The notes beneath the pieces are model-generated. The model searched no databases. It was not told the DNA's origin and saw nothing but the letters and a program-made list of their open reading frames with translations. A DNA stretch of 64,000 nucleotides, taken from Sphingobacteriales bacterium JAD_PAG50586_3. Its GTDB lineage: Bacteria; Bacteroidota; Bacteroidia; CAMBQF01. The stretch is taken from contig CP096135.1 in assembly GCA_023213195.1 (NCBI GenBank), forward strand, positions 3,840,842-3,904,841, written 5' to 3'. Each line of letters starts with the position of its first letter. The first letter of the stretch is position 1. A program made the position numbers and the translations under genes. Shown here one piece after another: positions 30,493-40,245 of this stretch.

Positions 30493-30987
30493 CATATCGC
30501 ACTTTTCAGTAACTGTAAGGGTTTTACTTTCCAGGATATTAAGCACCTCGCCATTGTTAGCGTAGGTTAATTGCAGGGCTTTTTCCTGCAAGCTATAGGC
30601 TGTAACCTCGGTTGGTATGTCGCGGTATTTATACCTTACACTTTGCAGCAGGTATTTAATATAGAACCACAAGCCGCCATGCAGGCCCACCTCGCTACGG
30701 TGGCTTTGTTCGTGGCATATAAGCGCAAACCATGCGTTAAGGCTACGGTCGGTATTATTGTTGTGGATAATGTAGCGTCCCATAACCATAGCCGCTATAC
30801 TACTACCCTGCTTTATACCACTAAAATAAGCCGGTATACGGGTTATCCAATTGGTAGTGTAAGGCACCCAACGGCTGTGCTGTAAGCTGACCTCAGAAAA
30901 ATCAAAGGCGCTATTTAGTATAGCCACCATAGGTAACGACAATGCCCCATCGGCACTTATCATACTCAATGGGACATTGCTCTTCAT
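30457..30987 (-). CDS. Putative HExxH metallopeptidase-like protein
   Basis: 176 residues with no signal peptide. The centre has MVMGRYIIHNNN followed by LICHEQSHRSEVG, an HExxH zinc motif, then YRDIPTEVTAYSLQ with an acidic residue about 40 positions on. This order (strand, HExxH, YRxxPxExxAY) resembles Bacteroidota proteins related to DUF4157-like and similar predicted peptidases. No activity can be assigned. The final 36 bases are antisense to the hydrolase gene, and its reading frame extends across the convergent junction. Confidence 0.6.
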   Translation of the reverse strand: MKSNVPLSMISADGALSLPMVAILNSAFDFSEVSLQHSRWVPYTTNWITRIPAYFSGIKQGSSIAAMVMGRYIIHNNNTDRSLNAWFALICHEQSHRSEVGLHGGLWFYIKYLLQSVRYKYRDIPTEVTAYSLQEKALQLTYANNGEVLNILESKTLTVTEKCDMLRGIGKRFSGS

Positions 30988-31042
30988 AAGATTTTTTTAT
31001 CTCCTCCCCCTCTCTCCTTAGGACAGGGAGTTTGGTAAAGAT

Positions 31043-32428
31043 TTAGGCTACAACCTCAGGCTGTACCAAAGGCACACCCGTAGTTTTAATAGCACCCATA
31101 CCACCATAAACATTGGTAAGGTTATTATACCCATGGCGCTTAAGCAGCGATGCCGCTATTACCGAGCGGTAACCACCGGCGCAATGCACATAGTAATGCT
31201 GGTTTTTATCCAATTCGCCAAGATTTTGCTCCAGCTTTTCAAGGCAAATTAACGTAGCCTCAGGTATTACCCCCGTAGTTTCCTGCTCGCCGGGGCGGCG
31301 CACATCTAGCACTTTGCTTTCGCTGTAGTGGCTGGCAAACTCTTCTGCGGTAACAGAGTTAATTATGTCTACCTTTTTGGCTGCGGCTACCCATGCATCA
31401 ATACCACCTTGCAAATAGCCCTTTACATTCTCGTAGCCCACACGCGCCAAGCGAAGCACCGCTTCTTCCTCTTTGCCGGCATCGGTAACAAGTAGCAATG
31501 GGGTTTCAGGTTTAAGTATAGTACCTACCCAAATAGCATATTGGCCATCTAACCCAATATTAACCGCACCGGGAATAAATCCTTTTTCAAAGGCCAATAC
31601 TCCACGGGTATCAAGTACTGTAGCACCTTCACCAATAAGCAGTTCAACAGCATCGGGGGTTAAGGCCGTATTGCCACGGGCAACAACAGCATCAACCTCT
31701 TCGTAGCCCTGCATGTTTACCTTAGCATCGTGAAAGAAATAGGCCGGCGGTGCCGAAATACCCTCTGTAACTGCTGCTATAAAAGCCTCTTTGGTGGGCT
31801 GCAACATGGCATAGTTAGTAGCTTTTTGCTGCCCTATAGTACTTGATGTTTCTTTGCCAATATTCTTTCCGCACGATGAGCCTGCGCCGTGTGCGGGGTA
31901 TATAACTAAATCATCGGGCAACTGCTTTAACCGTTCAATGCTATGGTAAAGCATACCGGCAAGATCTTCTTGGGTAACATTGCCTTTTACAGCAAGGTCG
32001 GGGCGGCCAACATCGCCAACAAATAAGGTGTCGCCGGTAAATATGGCGCTCTCTTTGCCGTTTTCATCAAGCAACAAAAAGCACGAACTTTCCGGTGTGT
32101 GGCCCGGAGTGTGCAATACCTTAATTTTTACCGCGCCCAGTGTAAATTCCTGGTTATCGGTAGCGTTGGTAATTGCATAGCCTGCGTTAGCATTAGGGCC
32201 ATAAATAATAGCGGCACCTGTTTTACGTGCAAGATCTATATGGCCCGACACAAAATCGGCATGAAAGTGGGTTTCAAAAACATACTTAATAACCGCGCCG
32301 CGTTTAGCAGCCATTTCAATATACGGCTGTGTTTCGCGCAGGGGGTCTATAATAGCGGCTTCGCCGTTGCTTTCAATATAATAGGCAGCCTCGGCAAGGC
32401 AGTTGGTATATAATTGTTCTACGTACAT
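31043..32428 (-). CDS. MBL-fold persulfide dioxygenase-like protein with two rhodanese domains
   Basis: 461 residues. The metallo-beta-lactamase domain (about 1-210) has THFHADFVSGH, HTPGHTPESS and FTGDTLFVGDVGRPDL, as in ETHE1/CstB-type persulfide dioxygenases that oxidise thiol persulfides with one Fe(II). Two rhodanese domains follow. The first (about 255-350) has lost its active Cys (LLVTDAGKEEEA); the second keeps it in VHCAGGYRS. It probably detoxifies sulfide-derived persulfides; with bshA nearby, bacillithiol persulfide is a reasonable substrate, by inference. A -7 element TACCTTTG lies at 32446-32453 (complement). Confidence 0.88.
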   Translation of the reverse strand: MYVEQLYTNCLAEAAYYIESNGEAAIIDPLRETQPYIEMAAKRGAVIKYVFETHFHADFVSGHIDLARKTGAAIIYGPNANAGYAITNATDNQEFTLGAVKIKVLHTPGHTPESSCFLLLDENGKESAIFTGDTLFVGDVGRPDLAVKGNVTQEDLAGMLYHSIERLKQLPDDLVIYPAHGAGSSCGKNIGKETSSTIGQQKATNYAMLQPTKEAFIAAVTEGISAPPAYFFHDAKVNMQGYEEVDAVVARGNTALTPDAVELLIGEGATVLDTRGVLAFEKGFIPGAVNIGLDGQYAIWVGTILKPETPLLLVTDAGKEEEAVLRLARVGYENVKGYLQGGIDAWVAAAKKVDIINSVTAEEFASHYSESKVLDVRRPGEQETTGVIPEATLICLEKLEQNLGELDKNQHYYVHCAGGYRSVIAASLLKRHGYNNLTNVYGGMGAIKTTGVPLVQPEVVA

Positions 32429-32445
32429 AATCTATAATTTTTATA

Positions 32446-32453
32446 CAAAGGTA
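32446..32453 (-). promoter_or_regulatory. -7 element of the MBL-rhodanese gene
   Basis: The complement reads TACCTTTG, 17 bases before the ATG. No clear -33 element. Confidence 0.45.
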
Positions 32454-32645
32454 TGCTGGTGTTTTATACCCTACAGTAATAAAAGTAACACAGGGCAAAT
32501 TTTATTGTAAAGATATTTTAGGGCTATTACTCAAAACAATGATGTTAATCACAAATTGCATTACTCTTTGTTTTCAACATGTAAAATTAATTATAATTAT
32601 CAAATTATCCGGCTGCCAACCAAGCTTTACATAACAGGGGATAAA

Positions 32646-32675
32646 CAAAAAAGCCTCCTTTTTCAAGGAAGCTTT
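32646..32675 (-). terminator. Terminator after tRNA-Glu
   Basis: On the minus strand a stem AAGCxTCCTT/AAGGAxGCTT is followed by six T, directly after the tRNA. Confidence 0.65.
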
Positions 32676-32679
32676 ACTT

Positions 32680-32754
32680 TGGTAGCCCGTAGGGGAATCG
32701 AACCCCTCTTGCCAGAATGAAAATCTGAAGTCCTAACCGATAGACGAACGGGCC
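32680..32754 (-). tRNA. tRNA-Glu (anticodon UUC)
   Basis: On the minus strand the acceptor arms GGCCCGT and ACGGGCT pair (one G-T), the anticodon stem TCAGA/TCTGG encloses the loop TTTTCAT with anticodon TTC, and the T-loop reads TTCGATTC. The CCA end is encoded. No integrase or duplicated 3' end lies next to it in the window. Confidence 0.95.
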
Positions 32755-32819
32755 ATTATCTGTTTGGGGTTGCAAAATTACATCTTTTTTTATTTCTGCA
32801 AAGAAATTTAGAAAAAAAA

Positions 32820-33521
32820 TTACATCATCGTCTCATCGTCAGACTGAAACCTAAAACCCATTCGCTTGGCGGTAGACATATTTATATTGGCAGCCTGCTC
32901 TAAAATATCAGACACCCCCACCTCTTTTATACTATCGTATGGTGGCGTATACAAATCAAAATCAAGCGAATACAGTATTGCGCTTTCTATTATAGAGGTC
33001 GCTGCCTTATCATCAAATACCTGACTGGCAAAATCGTTATATAAATAGCTAAGTTGGCGTTTGCCCTCTACAAAATAGTGCCCGTCTTTATTAATAAACA
33101 CTCTGGCCACAAGGTAACCTCGGTCGCCTTGGCGGTTATACAATAGTGAGTCTGTTAAAAAGTTGAAGATATTTATAATACCACAGTAAGAGCGCATTTC
33201 ATCATCATGAAAGTATGAGGTTTTCCAAAGCGGGTGGCTTTTTTCAAACTGAAAAACATTGGTGTGGCGGTAAAAAATAAGGGTATCGCCTGCAAAACGC
33301 AGATTAAACAACAGCGCGCTTTTATCGGTATGCTCAAATTTAAGCCTTTTATCCAAAGGGGTAACCTCTGCCTGCAGGCTCTTAGCAATTTCGGCGGCCT
33401 GTAGCTTAAAGCTTTTAAAGGCAATGTCGGTTTTTTCTACCACATCCTGCTTTATGCTGCTTTTCTCGCGCAATAAGTCTTTAATAAGTTCGCCCGCGGG
33501 TTTTATTTCTTTTTTAGACAT
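32820..33521 (-). CDS. Conserved hypothetical cytoplasmic protein
   Basis: 233 residues without signal peptide or membrane segment. The N-terminus is Lys/Glu-rich (MSKKEIKPAGELIKDLLREK). The middle has FAGDTLIFYRHTNVFQFEKSHPLW, SYCGIINIFNFLTDSLLYNR and YLVARVFINKDGHYFVEGKRQL, a mixed alpha/beta pattern. I do not recognise a family with a known role. It stands alone between the tRNA and the divergent kinase at 33685, which share its 163-base upstream region. Confidence 0.65.
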   Translation of the reverse strand: MSKKEIKPAGELIKDLLREKSSIKQDVVEKTDIAFKSFKLQAAEIAKSLQAEVTPLDKRLKFEHTDKSALLFNLRFAGDTLIFYRHTNVFQFEKSHPLWKTSYFHDDEMRSYCGIINIFNFLTDSLLYNRQGDRGYLVARVFINKDGHYFVEGKRQLSYLYNDFASQVFDDKAATSIIESAILYSLDFDLYTPPYDSIKEVGVSDILEQAANINMSTAKRMGFRFQSDDETMM

Positions 33522-33684
33522 AGGCTATAAAAATACGTATTTACAGTAATATACCTTTTGCTAACAATAACACGTAGATGTATAAATGGTTAACATGTTG
33601 TACGTTATTTTATTACAAAAATTTTTTAGTTTTATTTAGAAATTATAGCTTTAGCCGCTAAATAAAACTCATTGTTGAATTGCT

Positions 33685-35194
33685 ATGGTAGATATTAACG
33701 ATGATTTACAAATTAAAGCATTAGCTGCCGAAAAGCTAAAGCGCGATGCCCTGATTAATAATATACCCGACGTAATGTGGAGTATAGACAGGAATTATAG
33801 GCTTATTGATGCCAACCAATCGTTTTACAATGCCCTAAATTACCTTACCGGTAAGCCTTTTAACCCCGGCGACTCTCTGTTGTACGATAATTTAGACAAC
33901 GCCAGTATTAAACAATGGATTGATTTGTATAACCGGGCCTTGGGCGGCGAAACCTTTGTTGAAGCAGTAAACATAGCCGCCGGAGACTCCGGCTGGGCCG
34001 AAGTTACCCTTAGCCCTATTTACGATGGCGATGAAGTAGTTGGAGCCGCCTGCTACTCTAAAGATATTAACCAGCGCATGCGCGCCGAAGAGCTGATTAA
34101 GCAAAGCGAGAAAAACATGGCCCATGCGCAGCGTTTGGCAAAAGTTGGCAGTTGGGATATTGAACTGGTTGCCGGAGACCCTTTTGCCAAACCCCCAATA
34201 TGGAGTGATGAGACGTTCCGCATTTTGGGGTTTGACAAAAACACTACCCAACCATCGTTGCAGTTGTTTATAGACTGTTTACACCCCGACGATAAGGAAA
34301 GGGTTACGGGCGCTATTTCTAATGGTATAGCTACCGGCGAAAATACCCCTATAGAATATCGCATTGTTTGGCCCGATGGTACTGTACGCTGGCTAAAATC
34401 TGAAGGAGAAATTACACAAGACGAAGCCGGTAATGCAGTGCGCATTATTGGTAGCCACCAAGATATTACAGAGGCTAAACACCTGCAACTGGAAAGCGAA
34501 AAAATTACACTTGATTTAATACAGCGCAACAAAGAGCTGGAGCAGTTTGCCTACATAGTATCGCACAACCTGCGGGGGCCGGTATCTAATATTATTGGCC
34601 TTACCGACGAACTTTTAACTACCCCGCCAACCGATGATATTTACCCTGAGTTTTTAGCCGGGCTAAAAAGTTCTACTGATAAGTTAGATGGGGTTATAAA
34701 AGACCTGGGCTATGTATTGCAACGTAAACGCGAGGTTACAGAACAGCGCGAAACTGTAGACTTTAGCGCCCTTGTAGAAGATATTAAGGAGAGTATACAA
34801 AACATGATTACAGAGTCGGGTACTGTTATAGAATACAATTTTGCAGTGCCCGGAATAATTAGCCTTAAAACCTATTTGTACAGCATTTTCTACAACCTGA
34901 GTATCAAACAGTATTAAATACCGCAATGCGGGTGTAAGCCCTTTTATTAAAATTACCAGTACAACAAACAATGGGTTAACAGAGTTAGTTTTTACTGATA
35001 ATGGTATGGGCATAGATTTAGAAAAGAACGGCACCAAGGTTTTTGGCCTTTATAAACGTTTCCACAGCCATACAGAGGGCAAAGGCATGGGGTTATATAT
35101 GGTTAAAAGCCAGGTAGAATCCTTAGGCGGAACAATAAACATTAGCAGTCAATTAAACATAGGCACTACCTTTACGTTGAGATTTAAGAATTAA
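33685..35194 (+). CDS. PAS-PAS sensor histidine kinase, soluble (one frameshift)
   Basis: About 503 residues, no membrane segment. Two PAS domains (about 20-130 and 150-270; HQDITEAKHLQLE ends the second). The HisKA box reads ELEQFAYIVSHNLRGPVSNIIGL with the acceptor His near residue 293. The ATPase has an N box (NSIKYRNAG), FTDNGMGIDL and GKGMGLYMVK. The frame breaks at 34900: removing an A from CCTGAGTA gives YNLVSNSIKYRNAGVSPF. A single-domain receiver starts 3 bases after the stop. The pair closely resembles the kinase and receivers at 57984-60855, so the two sets are likely duplicates. Confidence 0.87.
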
Positions 35195-35197
35195 ATA

Positions 35198-35601
35198 ATG
35201 GGGAGAACAGAAGGACAACAAGCGCATTTTGTGCTGGTTGATGATGATGAAGTGTCTAACATATTGGCTAAGAGTATAATTAAGCGCCATTTTCCATCGG
35301 CTGGGTTTACAATATTTACTGCACCGGAAGATGCCCTACTTTTTTTAGAAAAATTTCAATGCCCGTTATTGTATTGCTTGATATAAATATGCCAACACTT
35401 TCGGGCTGGGAAGTGCTGAATAAAATTCAACAATTTAATACGCAAACCATTGATTTACTTAGTATTTACATCCTTTCATCGTCTATTGATGTAGACGACC
35501 ATGAACGTGCCACCGAAATAGATATGGTGTTAGGTTATCTGGAAAAACCACTATCGGCAGCCCATATTAAGCAGCATTTTACTACCTTAAACCCCGAATA
35601 A
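35198..35601 (+). CDS. Single-domain response regulator (one frameshift)
   Basis: About 134 residues, receiver only: FVLVDDDEVSN (acidic pair), VIVLLDINMPTLSGW (phospho-acceptor), YILSSSID and LEKPLS (Lys). The frame breaks near 35358, where one A in TTTCAATGCC would restore KFQMPVIVLLDINMP. It is the partner of the kinase just upstream. No output domain is present, so it signals by protein contact or shuttles phosphate. Confidence 0.85.
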
Positions 35602-35733
35602 ACCTGTTTGTTATTAATATGGCACGTAATTTGAATCTTAATACTGTATAAGGTTTTAAACCTTTGATAGCATTAGGCGTTTAATATAAATAGGGAAGCC
35701 ATGAAAACGAATTTAAACATATCTTTTTCAGCC

Positions 35734-37328
35734 ATGAAAACTGCAAAAGCCATTGCTTTGGTTGCTATAGCCGGCTTATTAGCCTCTTGTAGCCAACGCA
35801 TAAGCAAAAAACAATATTACGATGATGATATCTATTTCTCATCGCAAGACCTGCGTAACTACACCCCACCGGTACTTTACCAACCTACCGACACGGGTTC
35901 TTCTTACGCGCCTGTAAACAGGAATAGCAACAGCGCCGCTGCTGCACCCAACTATCAAAACGGGCAGCGGGTTATTGATGATTATTATGATTATCAATAC
36001 GCATCGCGTATACGCCGCTTTTACTACCCAAATAATGGCATGGGCTACTACGACCCTTACTATACCAACACCTATTGGTACGATTATAACCCCTATAACT
36101 TTGGTACCAGCGTATATGTAACCTATAACTTTTGGCCAAACAGCTACAACTATTGGGGCTATGGCAACCCATGGGGCTACAACCCTGGATGCAAAACCCA
36201 TACTTTGGGTACAACAACTTTGGTTGGAATGGTTTTGGCTATGGCAACCCCTGGATGCCATACAACCCATACACCTGCGGCTGGGGCTACGGAAACCCTT
36301 ACTGGGGTTACGGCGGTTGGGGCTTTAACAACGGCTACTACAATGGCTATAACAACGGTTACTGGAATGGCTTTAACGATGGCATGGCACACAATAACTA
36401 TTATTTTAATGGTTATGATAACAATAGCTATAACTACTACGGCCCTTACAAACAAAACAGCACATCGGGCAACGTACCCAGCTTTGGCGAGAAAATGCAA
36501 ACTGCCATGAATAACGATGGCGAGGTACTTAAATTTACCCCGGCTGTTGGTTCAGGCAAGCCCACCATGGCTACCACTACCAAGCCTATGAATTTTGACC
36601 CTGCAACACCGGGCACCAAAGGCAATGCAAATACCAATGCCCCAAGTGGCAAAGGCTCTCTGTCTGATGTAAATGCCCCTGCAAACCTGGGCGAGAAAAA
36701 CGTACCTGTTAATACCACAAAACCTGTTGGTTCTCAGCCGGTACAAAGCAAACCCAGCATTACCGGCAAACCTGTGCAGGTGTTTGATTATAACGATACC
36801 GCACCCGGCAACAAAGGCAACTTAAATACTGTTAGCCCAACACAGGGTAAACAAGTAACAACACCTACGTTTGATAACAAACCGGCCCAACAGCCTACCT
36901 ATCAAAACAACCAACGCCCCAACAATGTAGAGCCTGCTAACCCCGGCAACAGCCGCCCGCAACAGGTACAGCCAAACTATAATGAGCGTCCGCAACAGGT
37001 ACAACCTAACAATAACAACCGCCCACAACAGTCGCAACCAACTTACGAGCGCCCACGCGATAACATTAGCCAGCCTCAGCAACAGCAAAGGCCACAGCAA
37101 AATTACCAGTCGCAACCACAGCGTAACCAAAGCAGGCCACAAAGCACCAGCCCTCGTTCTGATAATAACGACCGCCCACAATACAACGCACCATCTAACA
37201 ATGGCGGCGGTGGCAACAGGGGCAATATGGGTAGTTCACCCTCTAACAATGGTGGTAACAGGGGCAATATGGGTAGCTCTCCATCTAACAGCGGTGGCGG
37301 CAGAAACGGAAGCCGTTCGCCCCGATAG
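35734..37328 (+). CDS. Tyr/Asn/Gly-rich low-complexity lipoprotein (one frameshift)
   Basis: About 531 residues. The ATG at 35734 gives a clean lipoprotein signal (MKTAKAIALVAIAGLLASC); an upstream ATG at 35701 is possible. After residue 60 comes a long aromatic region with repeats such as YNPWMPYNPYTCGWGYGN and GFNNGYYNGYNNGYWNGFN. A Gly/Thr/Pro linker follows, then a Gln/Pro/Asn-rich tail (RPQQVQPNYNERPQQ) ending in Gly/Ser/Asn repeats. The composition is like prion-like or adhesive surface proteins. The frame breaks near 36188, where CCC should be CCCC (a second copy of the motif nearby has four). Function unknown. Confidence 0.65.
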
Positions 37329-37366
37329 TTGGGAACCCTATTTATTAATTTTAATACGATATTTTG

Positions 37367-38890
37367 GTGAGAACGAACATATTAAAGCGTATAGTAACAT
37401 CGGCGGTATTGCTACTGCCGATGTTTTTATTTGCGCAAAACGAAGACGACGCATTACGTTATAGCTATTACACCCCCGTAGGCAGCGCCCGCTTTTCTGC
37501 AATGGGTGGCGCCATGGGTGCCCTGGGTGCCGATTTTGGCGCACTAAGCACCAACCCCGCTTCTATCGGGTTATACCGCCGGTCTGAAATTAGCTTTACG
37601 CCCAACTTTTATTTTGATAACACAAGCAATAAGTTTTACGGCAGCAACCTTAACGATAATAAGCTAAACTTCAACTTTAGTACCATAGGTGCGGTATTTA
37701 CATCGTTAAACACATCGTTAGAAGACCAGTTAAAAGGCAAAAAACTAAGCACCCGCGAACGTAAAAAAATCAAGGGCTGGATGACCTCCTCCTTTGCAAT
37801 AGGGGTAAACCGCCTTACCAGTTTTCACCAAAACTATGTAATACAAGGCACTAACAGCCAAAGTAGCATAGCAAACGCTTTTGCCGCAAACGCACAAGGC
37901 GCTACACCCTCGCAATTAAATCCTTTTGCCGAAGGTTTGGCCTACAACACGTACCTTATAGATACCGTTGGCAGCTTAAATAACTATGTTAGCTATGTAC
38001 CTGCCGGTGGTAACCTACAACGTTTGCAGGTAGAAAGCAAAGGCTCTGTTAACGAGATTATATTTTCTTACGGTGCCAACTATAACCACAAATGGTATTT
38101 TGGCGGTACAGTAGCAGTGCCCCGCATACGCTCTACCACCCAAAGCATATATTCTGAGAACAACGTATCAGATACCCTGTCGCCTGTAGAGGGTTTTACA
38201 TTTGATTCGCTACGCTACCAGCAAAACAATGTGGTAAAAGGCTCAGGCATCAATTTAAAGCTGGGTGTTATTTACCGTGTTAATGATATGTGGCGCTTTG
38301 GTTTGGCTTTCCACACCCCATCGTACCTGCGCATTACACAAAACTTTGAAAGTAGCATGCGCACCAAGTTTACTTTAAACAACGCACCTGTAGGCTATGG
38401 TTTACTACAATCGCCACTGGGGCAATTTACCTATAACCAAACTACCCCGTTGCGCGCTATTGCCAGCGTAGCTGTAGTGTTTGAAAAGCGCGGCCTTATA
38501 TCTGCCGAGTATGAGCTGGTACCCTATGGTATGAATAGGCTAACATCTAACACCTACGATTTTGTTGTTGAGAACCAAGCCATAAAAGACAAATACACTA
38601 CCGCAAGCAACATACGCTTGGGTGGAGAATTAAGGGTTAGCGACAACGTTGCGCTGCGCACCGGCTTTGCATACCTGGGCAACCCTTTTAAAAGCGAAAT
38701 TGCTACACGCACCGGCTTTAATGGCTCGCTTGGGTTAGGTTACCGCAAAGATGGTTTCTTTGCAGACTTTACATACGTTTACGGCTACCGCAAACAAGAT
38801 TATTATATCTATAACTCAGACCTTACCGCACCATCAGAAATGGTTAGCACCAGCCACAACCTGCTTATAGGTTTAGGTGTTAGGTTCTAG
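37367..38890 (+). CDS. OmpP1/FadL-like outer-membrane protein
   Basis: About 508 residues. A signal peptide (near residues 1-23, VTSAVLLLPMFLFAQ) is followed by DALRYSYYTPVGSARFSAMGGAMGALGADFGALSTNPASIGLY, the N-terminal hallmark of the FadL/TodX/OmpP1 family, and by many beta-strand segments up to the C-terminal LLIGLGVRF. Such barrels import hydrophobic compounds by lateral diffusion; in Bacteroidota the substrate is often unknown. The start is GTG at 37367 or TTG at 37364. It lies 38 bp after the low-complexity lipoprotein and may share its transcript. Confidence 0.85.
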   Translation: MRTNILKRIVTSAVLLLPMFLFAQNEDDALRYSYYTPVGSARFSAMGGAMGALGADFGALSTNPASIGLYRRSEISFTPNFYFDNTSNKFYGSNLNDNKLNFNFSTIGAVFTSLNTSLEDQLKGKKLSTRERKKIKGWMTSSFAIGVNRLTSFHQNYVIQGTNSQSSIANAFAANAQGATPSQLNPFAEGLAYNTYLIDTVGSLNNYVSYVPAGGNLQRLQVESKGSVNEIIFSYGANYNHKWYFGGTVAVPRIRSTTQSIYSENNVSDTLSPVEGFTFDSLRYQQNNVVKGSGINLKLGVIYRVNDMWRFGLAFHTPSYLRITQNFESSMRTKFTLNNAPVGYGLLQSPLGQFTYNQTTPLRAIASVAVVFEKRGLISAEYELVPYGMNRLTSNTYDFVVENQAIKDKYTTASNIRLGGELRVSDNVALRTGFAYLGNPFKSEIATRTGFNGSLGLGYRKDGFFADFTYVYGYRKQDYYIYNSDLTAPSEMVSTSHNLLIGLGVRF

Positions 38891-38921
38891 TCAGTTATCT
38901 TACTTCCATTTTAATTAGTTT

Positions 38922-38947
38922 AAAGGTGCTTACGGCACCTTTTCGTT
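38922..38947 (+). terminator. Terminator after the OmpP1-like gene
   Basis: AAAGGTGC, loop TTACG, GCACCTTT, then a T-rich tail. Confidence 0.75.
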
Positions 38948-39000
38948 TTTCCATAAAGCAGATATTCTCACTTGCCATAAATACAGTAAATTAGATGGTT

Positions 39001-39020
39001 GGTGACGCTATGCTTTAACA
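39001..39020 (+). repeat. Boundary 20-mer, left copy of the AT-rich island
   Basis: GGTGACGCTATGCTTTAACA, with CACC completed by the next two bases so that GGTG and CACC can pair around ACGCTATGCTTTAA. An inverted copy (19/20) is at 40246-40265 and a direct copy (19/20) at 55284-55303. Confidence 0.85.
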
Positions 39021-39075
39021 CCGACGACAGTAAATGCTAGTAATATTGACAGAAAACACAATAATGGAAATTAAT

Positions 39076-39456
39076 ATGAAACTCCTTTTATTGATACCCT
39101 TTTTATTTGCTTTGAGCATAAAAGTAACTGCTCAAAAGAGAACCTTGACGATATCAAATAATGATTCAATTATATTCTATTCAAATGGGCAAAAGAAAAA
39201 TCATTTAGACATTTGCAATAATGGGATTAAAACAGTTATTGACTCAACAGGCAATATTCTATCACAAGAACAAAGAAAGGGATGCGATAAAAATGGTATA
39301 AACAGATCCTTTTATGATAATTTAATGCCAGAAGAAATTGGCTATTATAAAAACAATAAAAAAGATGGACATTGGTATTATTGGCGTATTGATGGTATGT
39401 TAAAAAAAGAAGAATGGTATGAGAATGGTTCTTTAAAAAAAGAAATAAATTATTAA
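39076..39456 (+). CDS. YwqK-family (MORN-like) protein
   Basis: About 126 residues from the ATG at 39076, which opens a signal peptide (MKLLLLIPFLFALSIKVTAQ). The body contains MORN-like units: EIGYYKNNKKDGHWYYWRIDG and KKEEWYENGSLKKEINY. Databases often name this group YwqK-family antitoxins, but a toxin partner is not evident and the signal peptide argues for export. The DNA is strikingly AT-rich compared with the neighbours, and the gene lies 55 bases inside a boundary repeat, both signs of transfer. Confidence 0.65.
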   Translation: MKLLLLIPFLFALSIKVTAQKRTLTISNNDSIIFYSNGQKKNHLDICNNGIKTVIDSTGNILSQEQRKGCDKNGINRSFYDNLMPEEIGYYKNNKKDGHWYYWRIDGMLKKEEWYENGSLKKEINY

Positions 39457-39507
39457 TAACAAAAAAACAGACTTCTAAGTTAACATCTTAGTGTTCTGAT
39501 TAATCAT

Positions 39508-40118
39508 CTATTGAACAATAAGTATTTGCTTCTCTCTACCAATTATAAGGCCACTATAAAAGCAGATTAAAACAGAAATAGATGCTCCTTCTTGACTGGT
39601 TGAAATTACCGAAATGCCGTCAGGTAAATTTATTTTAAATAAGACTAGTTCAAAATCGAAGTAATTACAATCGTATTTATTTTTTACACATTCATTATAG
39701 TAAGAAATGTAACCTTCATTAATATCTTTTAATTCTCTTACAGAGTTACTATTAAATATTAATCTGCGATTTTTCGAATTAATTAGTTTAGATTCTGTTG
39801 GTATGTAAAATGTATCAAACTTGGTCTTCAAAATAATCTCTATACTTTTTATACTATCGTTGTCAAACTGTTCAGTATCTCCCGACTTTTTTTGTTTAAA
39901 AATTCCGTTTGTAATATTATACAATAATTGCTATTCAAGTTAATACTATCTGTGTGAGATACTTGTAAAGGACGATTTGTAGTGTCATTAATATTAATAT
40001 TTATTACATTAAAATCCATGTTGACAATATATCCTATTGGATTATTGCTTTTTCTTGATGCACATGATATTAAGAGTGTAATACAAATTATTTGCGTTAT
40101 ATATTTATTTATTTTCAT
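39508..40118 (-). CDS. Hypothetical AT-rich lipoprotein (one frameshift)
   Basis: About 203 residues when joined. The ATG at 40118 starts a lipoprotein signal (MKINKYITQIICITLLISC). The rest shows no known domain; TKFDTFYIPTESKLINSKN and DFELVLFKINLPDGISVIS suggest a beta-rich fold. The frame breaks near 39925: one missing base joins SINLNSNY to LYNITNGIFKQKKS. It converges with the YwqK-like gene, shares its AT-rich composition, and has the inverted boundary 20-mer about 130 bases upstream. Confidence 0.55.
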
Positions 40119-40245
40119 TTGCAAGCATTTTGTACTTTCTAAGTTTAGCATTATTGATTTCATAAAGGCCACATTTTTTTAAAAAATTTAGCTTCAGAAA
40201 ATGGTTTCCTCGTAGCACTTTTTTTAAAATTTCCATCGTGGCAGT

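Noticed and set aside
32680..32754. tRNA-Glu as an attachment site for an integrated element
   Set aside because: No integrase and no repeated tRNA 3' end are visible nearby.
36177..37181. Long minus-strand frames opposite the low-complexity lipoprotein
   Set aside because: They mirror the repetitive coding strand and show valine/isoleucine-rich nonsense without motifs.
39076..40118. YwqK-like gene and its convergent neighbour as a toxin-antitoxin pair
   Set aside because: Both carry export signals and are convergent rather than co-transcribed; the antitoxin name is only a database label.
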